DNA of 64,000 nt, taken from positions 1 through 64,000 of the forward strand of contig JAIWQS010000215.1 in NCBI GenBank assembly GCA_029891385.1, in the 5' to 3' direction. This stretch comes from Erythroxylum novogranatense (taxonomy: Eukaryota > Streptophyta > Magnoliopsida > Malpighiales > Erythroxylaceae). Within the stretch, counting starts at the first letter, position 1, and every line of letters begins with the position of its first letter. Below, piece after piece: positions 55,682-64,000 of this stretch. The translations under genes and the position numbers were made by a program. Under the pieces are notes generated by a model. It was not told the DNA's origin. It made no database searches and saw nothing but the letters and a program-made list of their open reading frames with translations.

Positions 55682-58607
55682 TATAACACCCCCTTTACAG
55701 AACCTACAATCATCCATACTCATAGTAACCAAATTTATTCCTGTACACACATTTAAGGTATATAATTCTATTTAGTGCTATACATTTACACATTATAAAA
55801 CATTCCAATGCTTAACATTATCATTTAACATTAGTAATACATATTTACATTTAAATGGTAATCCAAAAGAAAACATACGATTTCCTTTCTTCATTACATG
55901 TGCAATCATTTGTAACTAAAAACACATTTCAAAAATACTTTTTCTTCTATCTGTTGGCCTTAGTCCCTGCAGATATTCCCTGTACCTCACTCCTATGACT
56001 TGGACTTACACAGATTAACACCTTTGCTAAGCTTGAAAGCTTAGTGGAGAAAACACTGAGTTTAGATGACCACTCACAGCAATCATCCACTAAGTACACA
56101 CATTCAGAAATATCACAACTCATATACTATAAATTCACATTCATGAACCAAACATTGATATTCAATGCTTATGTAAATAATGATGGCATACTTAAGCAAA
56201 GTACATAATGCAAATATGCTTCAACATATTATCCATATGTTGAAAATACACATTTATAAACCAAATATTGATATTAAATGCTTATTGATACAAATTATAA
56301 ATATAATTGCACATCATTACAACCAATAAAAATGCTCATCAATACCAATTATTCATGTTGTCATGTTGTATTTCTTATTTATGATTGTTAAGTTTTCTTT
56401 TGTGTTAAGCCTGCACATTTTCTATGGGTGTGGATAACGGGTGCTCTGGATATTTGAAGATATCGAAGGATACTTGAAGGTATCGAACTATAGATACATG
56501 AAGGTATCAAACTATGAATAATCGAAGGTATCAAACTGTGGATAACCAAAGGTATCAAACAGTGGAAACTAATGGTGTCAAACTGTAACAGCTACACTGT
56601 AATCCTATAAGCATGCCTGTCTATCCACAACCAAAACAATAGAATAGGCACTATAACATTTTCTTTAACCATTTGCAAAATTCACAATTCATATATTAAA
56701 AAATCATATGATATATATTTCAAGTCACAAAATCTATATTTGTATTCATACATATAACTCATGGCTTACCACTATTAGAAGGGTATCAAAATCACACTTA
56801 TATAATCATACTATACATATATGAGTAATGAATATGCATACAAATCATTTATGTACATGTAAATTTTCTTTGGAATGCATTATGCTCAATCTTTTATTCC
56901 AATGTTTAGTCTCCCAATTCATATATGGTAAGTCCTATTTCATTTATTTTAGGTGTTTGTAAATTTTCATACACATTCATAAAGGTTCAAATAAGATGTG
57001 ATAGAAATCAGAAACAAAAACAATGCCACCGTCATGACAGAAACTTTCTCTATTTATGCCACTACTTTTTCCTTAATATTCATATATAAAAAGTCAGAAC
57101 TAGGTTTCTAGGTCTTCTAAAAATTTCTCCCTTTGTGTCTCTTGTTTTTATAGAACTAACAATCAGGTCATTTGGACTCCTAACTTATGAGATATAGATC
57201 AAATATCACAAACTGCTCTAAAATAAGGGTAGCATCAGGTCAAAATTTTCTATCTCAACTTCTAAGGTCATAACCTAAAACTAAGTCAGAGTCCCTTTTA
57301 GAGATATTTATCTCTATGTCTTAGGTTTCAGAAGTAACTAAAATCACATAATTTGGAGGTCTGTAGATTGAGTTATGACTTAAACAATGCGACTGATTCA
57401 AATAAACCCAAGATAGAATTCCACTACATGATACTCTCTTGTCATATACAACCAAGTTCATGAATAGTAACACCAAAATAACACCAAAAATCATCCCAGA
57501 AATCATTCCATATCTAAATGAATATTTATAACCATTCAAATATATACACAAAGAGGAATTAAATTAAGTGTAGTCCCAAACCTTAAAATTGTTAAAGTAG
57601 TTCTTCTAATGCTTTTCCTTCCCTTCCTCTTTGTCTTTGCTTGAATCACCAAGTGAAAAATGATGGGATTAAGAGGGTTAAATGAAGCGAAGAAAAATCT
57701 AAAATTAAGCCAAAGTGCTATCCATCTTCCCTCTCCATATGCCTTTTCATGAACTTTCTAATCTTAGACACATGTTTCAATCCCATTAGACCATATGTCA
57801 CAATCCTATTAAACCATGTGCTACAATCCCATTGGACCACGAGTTACAATTCTTTTGGACTATCTGTTATAATTCTATTGGACACACATGCTTTAATCTT
57901 ATTGGTCCATGGGTTGATTTTAGGAAAATTGCATATTGACCCTTCTTCTTCCTTTAATTCCCACATTGGCCTATAATCTTATCAATTTATTTTATTCGCC
58001 TATGTCTTAAGTTTCTAATGGCATAAATTTAATTCAATTTTGTTAATTATATTGGGAGTTATACCCCAAAAACTAAAGGCTATTTGAAAACAAGGATAGT
58101 GACCAAAACTCAACTTCAAAATAGAATTCAAAACTCTTAGAGGTAGAATTAGATTTCTGCTCCTTCATGAAAATTTTAGACCTATGTCTCTAGTTTAATC
58201 TCCAATTAAAATTATCCAATATAGAGGTCTACAGGCTAAGATATGGTCAAATTACAAAATTTTGTTTAGTGAAACCTATCTATTCAGTGAGGTACACATC
58301 CTAAATAAATTGACTTCGATCTTATCATGCAAGAGCAACACAAAAATTCATCCAATTTAACCAAAAGAATCCCATTTACTTATGGAATACTTCTTTTATC
58401 AATTCTCCTCACATCACGCTTATAATCCAAGCAAACCTATTAAAAATTTCCATACATATTTCATGTCTAAGTATGTATGCCCATGCCGAAGCAAACAAAT
58501 TATCCTTTACCCTTGTCTTTTACATTAAGTACCATTATATCTCTTACTATACTTAGATGCACTTAATTCATTATGTTCACTACTTAATACACCCTGGACA
58601 TGCTATA
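55682..58607 (-). mobile_element. Solo LTR of about 2.9 kb, LARD-like ends
   Basis: Starts TATAACACCCCC and ends GGACATGCTATA, decayed forms of TGTAACACCCC and GGGATGTTACA. A possible duplication ATACT lies at the edges (55678-55682, 58608-58612), with the first base of the unit uncertain. The length (2926) is close to the LARD-1 LTR. It holds a 24 bp minisatellite (56448-56586). Near 58118-58260 it has one copy of the module that forms the 190 bp array in long-LTR C, in the same orientation as C, which suggests minus orientation. The short frames have no recognised domain. Confidence 0.5.
56448..56586 (+). repeat. 24 bp minisatellite, about six units
   Basis: Units of about 24 bases around GAAGGTATCAAACTGTGGAT, for instance at 56475, 56499, 56525 and 56549, with drift at both ends. 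No coding role seen. Confidence 0.85.
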
Positions 58608-58612
58608 ATACT

Positions 58613-58689
58613 TCCAGGGCATAAGTTAGGGCCTTATATATACCCACACAGATATCTCCACCTCCTCCATAAGATCGATTTGTCTATCT
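58613..58689. other. Short unassigned flank
   Basis: About 80 bases between a solo LTR and the Sirevirus LTR. The exact left edge of the Sirevirus LTR could not be fixed because the partner LTR is outside the window. Confidence 0.3.
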
Positions 58690-59387
58690 TTTGAAGTGAA
58701 TCACACGTTAATACAATACTTTATAAAACGATATAGAATGCACGAGAAGGGGGGTTTGAATTGTGTATTCCCCTTTTTGAAAAATCTTTCAAAACTGTTT
58801 GTTAGAAATAAAAATCTTTACAGAACTTCTGATAGATTTTAATTAATCAAAAACTTTGAAAACTTTGATTACTGGTTAAGTACTGATAAAACTTGAATCT
58901 AAAATAGAGATAGAGAGTGAGAGTGTTTGACATAGTGTTTTATCCTGGTTCACCCCAAACCGTGGGCTACGTCCAGTCCTTAGAGTTTCTTCTGAGATTT
59001 CCACTATCTTTTTCAACGTTACAAGTATTCTTTTCCGAGCCTCTTCAGGTCTCTACAACCAATATTCTTTCACACTTAGCCTCTGCAGGCTATCTGCACT
59101 ACTTTTTCTCATAAAAGTGTTTGCACACTTGTTACAGTAAGATAGCTCTCAGCTAAATTGAATGCTTTTACGATCACGTTGTCTAACTTTTTCTAACTTG
59201 TCTAGCTTTGGCTAACTTTGCAATCTTCGACTTCAACTTCTATTTATAGCCTTAAATGTAATTGCTTCTTGATTCTTGTTTCTTGAATCTTTAAAAAAGC
59301 GGTTATTGATTGAGTTACGTAACTAACTTTCGAGGCCCGACTTCCTTAATCTTCTTTTCGTATTTCGCAATTGCTTTTCTTCATCGT

Positions 59388-59396
59388 ATTTTATAA
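59388..59396 (-). promoter_or_regulatory. TATA box of Sirevirus LTR
   Basis: TATAAAAT on the minus strand within the near-palindrome CGTATTTTATAAATACG (59385-59401). It lies about 260 bases into the LTR and just downstream of the repeat cluster, as expected for the U3/R boundary. Confidence 0.55.
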
Positions 59397-59404
59397 ATAC
59401 GTGT

Positions 59405-59580
59405 TTACTGCGCGTCTGCGTGCGTATGCGCTTCTTTCTATTTATGTCTGCGTCTGCTTATTTCATTCGTGTCTGCGTCTGCTTTACTATTTGCATTTGC
59501 GTCTGCGTTTCTATTTGTATAGCGTCTTCTTCTGAGTCTGCTTCGTCTCTGCGTCTGTTTCTCTGTGTGACTTCGTCTGT
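59405..59580 (-). promoter_or_regulatory. GCAGACGCAGAC repeat cluster in Sirevirus U3
   Basis: About a dozen GCAGAC (plus strand GTCTGC) motifs, often in pairs 6 bases apart, in 175 bases next to the TATA box. It is CG-rich against an AT-rich background. Likely a regulatory array; motif clusters are known in Sirevirus LTRs, but I cannot confirm this motif. Confidence 0.55.
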
Positions 59581-59654
59581 ATTTCTTTTCTTTTTATTTT
59601 GCTCTTTTGTTATACATCAAAATCATATCTAAGTAAAGTCATTTGGACTTAACA

Positions 59655-59668
59655 ATCTCCCCCTTTTT
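59655..59668 (-). other. Sirevirus polypurine tract
   Basis: On the minus strand AAAAAGGGGGAGAT abuts the LTR start TGTTAAG. The phrase ATCATCAAAAAGGGGGAGAT is typical of Sirevirus 3' ends. Confidence 0.85.
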
Positions 59669-59875
59669 GATGATAACAAATTATATACAAAAGAAAACAA
59701 AAAATACAATGATAAAACAAAAACAAAACTTATCTGCAGAACTTCTTCTTTGACTTCTTCCTTTCTTCGTGTGCTTCTGTCACACCTTCTTTTCTGAACA
59801 TCCTCGAACATCCTCTTCTCTTTTGCTCATTCTCTTCTCCCCTTATTCATTTTCTTCTTTTCTGTTCTTCTCCCC

Positions 59876-60525
59876 CTATTTGTTATAATAAAAAATGATT
59901 ATCGATGATAGCTCTTGGCGATTCATCATCATCTTCTTCAGATCATTCATCGTCTCCTTGATCTCATTGACTTCACCACGTAATCTACTGAGTTCTTCTT
60001 GTGAATCATTCTGAGAGGAGGCTTGATCAACATTTGCTGAAGGAGAAGTGAATGGAATTGTCATAGTATAAGCATCAGAGGTAGGAATGTATTCATCATT
60101 GATCTCAATAGTTGGTGGACGAATAAATGTATCACCTTCAGGAAGATCTAAGTCAAACGGAGCAGGCAGCATCAATAACTGTCTTCCTTGCAGGGGTATG
60201 CCTTCAGCATCAATAGACAGTGTACCAGATAAGGGCTCGACACATAAAGCCGTCGAACAAGGAACTCAATAAACGTCCCTGTTATTACTCTTCCTCCCAC
60301 TGGACAGTCTTCCTGCTTGTCAGTATAGCTGCAACTAGCTCCATCTTCATTCTCATTCGAAGCGCATGCATCATCAATTCTTCGCACTTCTTCTTCCATT
60401 TGATCTGTGGACAGATCATCAAAAACTTCTTCTGGGTATAGCTTTGACTTCTCCTTAGTCAAATCCAAAGGATATCTTGGCTGGATATCCGGTACAATCT
60501 TCATTTCCGTCTTTTCTGAGATCAA
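59876..60525 (-). pseudogene. Sirevirus env-like region, C-terminal coiled coil
   Basis: Two overlapping minus-strand frames (60172-60525 and 59876-60175) form the end of the extra gene that Sireviruses carry after pol. The first is acidic (DDLSTDQMEEEVRRID). The second is proline-rich (DLPEGDTFIRPP) and ends in a heptad-like helix, LSRLRGEVNEIKETMNDL then KKMMMN. A C-terminal coiled coil is a known trait of this env-like protein. The frame change between the two near 60175 breaks the gene. No signal peptide is visible in this part. Confidence 0.6.
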
Positions 60526-60869
60526 AAAAATAGTACCACTACGAGGAATTTTGTAGGGTATGGCTTCGTAGCAGCATCCCTCAAAGCATAGTAGAACATC
60601 TTTTCATCTTCTTTCAGTAAGTCCCACGTGTCACTATTTATTGACATAGATTGTACAAGAACTACTGTCTTCTTCATTTGTTGACTACTGATGGCGATAG
60701 CAGTTGTCCTGGTAACATAATGAACTATTTTGATCTTCAGCTTTTGTTTTCTCAAAAACTTATGATAGTTGTATACCATCAGACAAGGTTTATCATTATC
60801 CGAGTCTGATTCTGCTGTGGCCTCTGGTTGTGCTTCAAAAGGATTCTCCTGAACCAGGCTTTCCTCCAC
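60522..60869 (-). pseudogene. Sirevirus env-like region, middle part
   Basis: A frame with an acidic, serine-rich start (EATAESDSDNDKP) followed by a basic stretch (RKQKLKIKIVHYV) and a DEKMFYYALRDAA helix. It overlaps the next frame by four bases at a run of seven T (plus strand), the likely site of a one-base frameshift. No known domain can be named. Confidence 0.5.
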
Positions 60870-61191
60870 TGGTTCCTCCTGTTGAGCAATAGGGATTTCT
60901 GAGCGTGCTACGCTTTCGGTTTCTTTTCTTTTCTTTTGAGCGACTTCAAGGTTTCTTTCTTTCGACTAACCTCCTAGCAGTTGAGACGATCTTCTTCCAA
61001 CTAATCTTCTTAGTCTTGTCTTCTGCTTCAGTCAGTCTTGATGATTTCTTCACTTGAGATTTTTCTCTCTCAGATTCTGATTTTCTTTTGTTCTCAGTTT
61101 CTTTTGCTTTTCTGGTTGTATCCTCTTTCAGAATAAAAACTAAGGATCTTATTGCTTTAGGTGCATAAGATTGAGGAGTTTGTACTTGAGT

Positions 61192-61668
61192 CTATTCTCT
61201 GGCAATCTTTTCTTCTTGTTGCCTTAGAGTCCGAATCCTCGATGATCTCTTCGCCTTTTTCGTAATTTCACTTAAAAGACTTTCTCCTTGTCTTTTTGGC
61301 GCACTTTTACTCGCCCTTCGAGGTAGACTTACTTCGATTTGAGGACTCGTCCGTTTCATCAGCGGTCTTCCTGTCAGTCTTCTTATTTCTTCTGTAGGCG
61401 ATTTTATTGTCACTTGAGTTGGAGAACTTGAAGCGGAAGTCTTCTTCGAGACACGCTCCCCCTCAGTTCTTGTTCTCCTTGAAGAGTCGGCTTCTTGTTT
61501 ACCTACGGTCCTCAGACCCATTCGCCGTATTGTGATTGAATCAATCTTACTCTTCACTGGTACAATCCTTCTATTTCCTCTGTGGAGAAGGATTCCGGAT
61601 TCCTTAAAAATCCTTGTGAGAAGCATACCGTAAGGATAGCTAGTTGTATCCTTCATCCCCTTAATCAT
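61192..61668 (-). pseudogene. Sirevirus env-like region, basic linker
   Basis: A 158-codon frame rich in K, R, S and T. It starts MIKGMKDTTSYPYGMLLTRI, which looks like the end of the plant-transposon-protein domain before it. It goes on with low-complexity RRTRTEGERVSKKTSASSS and two PRR or KR clusters that could be nuclear signals. Between 60870 and 61191 the frame is broken but the composition stays alike. Confidence 0.55.
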
Positions 61669-61709
61669 GTAGTGAAGAATTAAGAAGGGTAAATCGACAG
61701 GGTTGCGAT

Positions 61710-62297
61710 TTAGCAGGTATTACATTGTTCATCCAAAGTTGTCACCAAATGTCTGGAACCTGCTCTTGGTAGTATGCAATTAAACAGAATGGCGTGAAGA
61801 ACCCTAGCCTTCAGAATCAAACTAGAGGTCTTCCTCTCAGATGAATCATTGGCTCCATATAGTTGTCTTCTGACATCTTCTTCTCTCATGCGAACCTGGG
61901 ACATCCAACCGGCCTTGGTAGACAGAGTCTCACCAACTGATGGACAATCAGTCACCTTCTTAATCAGCTCCTTAGTCACAACAACAGATATGCCATCTAC
62001 TGAAGATACCACAGTGTTGTCTACAAGTTGAGCGTTTTTCCAAAACTCATACACTTCACCAGTATAGACTGGTTCTTGAACCTGAAAGAAATTCCTCCAA
62101 CCAACTCTTACAATCTCTGGTTCTACATCCATGCCATCATTTCTCAATGACTCAAAGTCTAAATGCCTTCCAAAAATCATAGCTGCTTCTATTGTTTCAG
62201 AACGAAAACTGTCTCTGGTTAGTTTTTCGTCTAGGGTAGGATGATTGAGAGAGTTTTGAAAGCAAGATGAACCGTCTGGTGATGAGAGTAACCGCAA
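61710..62297 (-). pseudogene. Sirevirus env-like region, N-terminal globular part
   Basis: A 195-codon frame, the longest in the window. It contains ETIEAAMIFGRHLDFESL, GWRNFFQVQEPVYTGEVYEF, a SVDGISVVVTKELIKKVTDC strand-helix block and SSLILKARVLHAILFNCILP. This layout is like the globular domain of retrotransposon ORFs downstream of Sirevirus pol. The start codon given is the first ATG of the open frame; the true start is probably further upstream in a frame lost near 62300. Continuous with 61192-61668 apart from a break near 61690. Confidence 0.6.
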
Positions 62298-62454
62298 TGA
62301 TATCAGCTTCAGGCAACTTGAAAGGTCTTATCACGCGTATTCTAGAATCATAGGGATTCTAAAAATCGTGTGGCATTTCCCTCCAAAACTTCCTTGTCAG
62401 AGAAGTTACCAGCTGTAACTCACTGTATCTGACGCCGTTAGTTTTGACGTCCCT

Positions 62455-63066
62455 TTAGCCTAACTGTTCACTTAACATGACCATGTTAAGATTGCGTCTG
62501 ATCTTCTGGAACCGTTCTTCACTCAATGGTTTAGTGAAGATGTTTGACCACTGATATTCTGTTTCGACGAACTGTAGCTTGACCATCTTCTTCTGAACAT
62601 AGTCTCTCAGAAAGTGATGTCTAACTTCAATATGCTTCACCCTCGAATGTTGAATCGGATTCTTTGACAGGTTGATTGCACTTGTGTTGTCGCAGTAGAT
62701 TAGAATCTCCTCTTCTCGAACTGAATAGTCTTCAAGTTGATATTTGATCCATAACGTCTGACGACAAGACTTGCGGCGACCATATATTACCTTGGCGGTT
62801 GATGAAACTATCGAGCTTTGTCTCTTGCTTGACTAGGAAACTAGGTTTGCCAAGAAAGTGACATCCTCCACTTGTGCTCTTTCTTTCGATTCTATCTCGG
62901 ATAGTCCGCATCGCATATATCGATTAACTCTGAAATCTTTACCTTTCTTAAACATTAAGCAAAGATCAGTAGTACTTGCGAGATATCTCATAATTTTTTT
63001 AATAGCAATAAAATTAAACTCTCTAGGATCGGCCTGAAACCTTACACACAAGCATACATTGAACAA
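62455..63066 (-). pseudogene. Sirevirus RNase H
   Basis: The end of Copia pol in two or more frames. 62833-63066 has ADPREFNFIAIKKIMRYL, the usual run into RNase H. Near 62675-62697 is YCDNTSAI with an active-site D. 62455-62640 has KHIEVRHHFLRDYVQKK and DIFTKPL-like SNIFTKPLSEERF. These are standard Sirevirus/Copia RNase H landmarks. Frameshifts near 62832 and 62641 make it non-functional. It cleaves the RNA of the RNA-DNA hybrid in live elements. Confidence 0.85.
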
Positions 63067-63105
63067 GATATCAGCTCTACTTGTTTGAAGATACTGAAGA
63101 ACCGA

Positions 63106-64000
63106 TCATCCTCTATCTGTGGTTTGATCCACCTTCTTACCAAGTTCATCTTTCGACAAAAGGTTTGAAGGATGCATCGGAGTAGTCATAGGCTTCACAT
63201 TTTGCATATCAAATTTGAGCAACAATTCTTTCACATACTTTTGTTGATGAATAAAGATCTTCTCTTCGTTCTGCTTAACTTGCAACCCAAGAAAGAACTT
63301 TAGTTCACCCATCATACTCATTTCAAACTCTTTCTTCATTAGACACTCAAACTTCATGCATAGCTTGTTTGAAGAAGCACCAAAAATAATATCATCAACG
63401 TAAATCTGAACTAAAATGACATCATTCTAAAAATTCTTCCTAAAGAGCGTCTTATCAACTTGACCTCTACTGAAATCATTTTCTATAAGAAAAGTACTCA
63501 GACGATCATACCAAGCTCTAGGAGCTTGCTTCAGGCCGTATAAGGCTTTATGAAGTTTATAGACACGGTCTGAATTCTTAACATCCTCGAAACCAGGTGG
63601 TTGCTTAACATACACCTCTTCGTCTATAAAGCCATTCAGAAATGCACTCTTTACATCCATCTGAAACAACTTTATATCATGACAGACTGCATATGCTAGC
63701 AATATCCTGATGGCTTCAAGTCTTGCTACTGGAGCATACGTCTCATTATAGTCTATTCCTTCTTGCTGATTATAGCCTTGTGCTACTAATCTAGCCTTAT
63801 TCCGACTCACTCTTTCTGATTCGTCTAGCTTATTCTTAAAGACCCATCTGGTTCCTATGATGGATTTCTTAGGAGGTTACGGAACTAAGGACCAGACATT
63901 ATTCCTAGTGAATTGATTCAGCTCCTCTTGCATGGCTAACACCCAAGCTTCATCTTGAAGAACTTCCTCAACCTTCTTAGGTTCTATTTCAGAGATGAAA
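63106..64000 (-). pseudogene. Sirevirus (Copia) reverse transcriptase, cut by window edge
   Basis: From the right edge on the minus strand: an N-terminal EAWVLAMQEELNQF and [12 protein letters not shown] (63830-63960), [63 protein letters not shown] and the active site YVDD (63391-63402, intact). Next come FFLGLQVKQ and PMTTPMHPS. Stops interrupt it near 63869 and 63427, and the frame is lost near 63106. The flanking env-like gene and purine tract point to the Sirevirus lineage. Integrase and gag lie beyond the window. Confidence 0.92.

Larger units (their letters stand above)
58690..59654 (-). repeat. Sirevirus (Copia) 3' LTR
   Basis: On the minus strand it starts TGTTAAGTCCAAATGAC at 59654, just after a purine tract. 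Nearby are a GCAGAC repeat cluster (59405-59580) and a TATA box (59388-59396). Downstream is a region whose plus-strand form GAGAAGGGGGGTTTGAATTG (58744-58763) is a phrase typical of Sirevirus LTRs. The length is near 1 kb; the left border is good only to some tens of bases. Confidence 0.7.

Noticed and set aside
60087..60441. Plus-strand frames over the Sirevirus region (60087-60272, 60220-60441)
   Set aside because: They lie opposite the better-supported env-like frames and have no recognised domain.

Overview
The window is plant nuclear DNA made almost entirely of retrotransposons. I see no intact host gene, rRNA, tRNA or CRISPR array. It is AT-rich with scattered GC-rich islands. It carries Gypsy/Athila gag, protease and ORF1 remains, Copia/Sirevirus pol, plant LINE ORF1 and ORF2 remains, and very long LTRs (2.9 to 4.7 kb). 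This fits repeat-rich pericentromeric or intergenic DNA of a fairly large angiosperm genome. I cannot name the species.

Left part, 1-25 kb. A minus-strand LINE is the oldest layer. Its pieces at 21054-21400 (ORF1 N-terminus), 16068-16612 (ORF1), 13717-15034 (endonuclease and start of RT) and 4491-4586 (RT) are separated by later insertions. These are a 4.4 kb solo LTR (A, 16613-21053, TSD ATTGA), a truncated Athila-type LTR (15035-16067), a complete non-coding LTR element with 2.86 kb LTRs (4587-13716, TSD ATATA, called LARD-1 here), and at least one more long LTR (540-4490). That long LTR is itself cut at 539/540 by an LTR related to LARD-1. Two Athila-type solo LTRs follow (21815-23017, 23684-24929).

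Middle, 25-46 kb. Two decayed Athila-like elements lie on the plus strand. Athila-1 (25488 to about 35518) seems to sit inside the 5' LTR of Athila-2 (25215 to 46047), leaving a mosaic LTR at 34260-35821. Each internal region carries one inserted 4.5-4.7 kb LTR: B (27816-32511, TSD CACCC) and, inverted, C (37461-41982, TSD AATCC).

Right part, 46-64 kb. A decayed Athila ORF1-like reading region (47040-47631 and 55060-55681) is split by two copies of another LTR placed tail to tail (47632-49094 plus; 49215-55059 minus). The second copy is split by long LTR D (49279-53762). A further solo LTR of about 2.9 kb (55682-58607) follows. Last is the 3' half of a minus-strand Sirevirus: LTR, polypurine tract, broken env-like region, RNase H and RT, running off the right edge.

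The most notable material is in the long-LTR families. At least four separate insertions (A-D) share an end hairpin with paired base changes, a GC-rich cassette at one fixed position whose sequence differs in every copy, conserved intron-like splice signals, and in copy C a fresh tandem array with a period of 190 bp. No member in this window has an internal region, so the coding partner is unknown. Family names below (LARD-1, long-LTR A-E, LTR4) are working labels.
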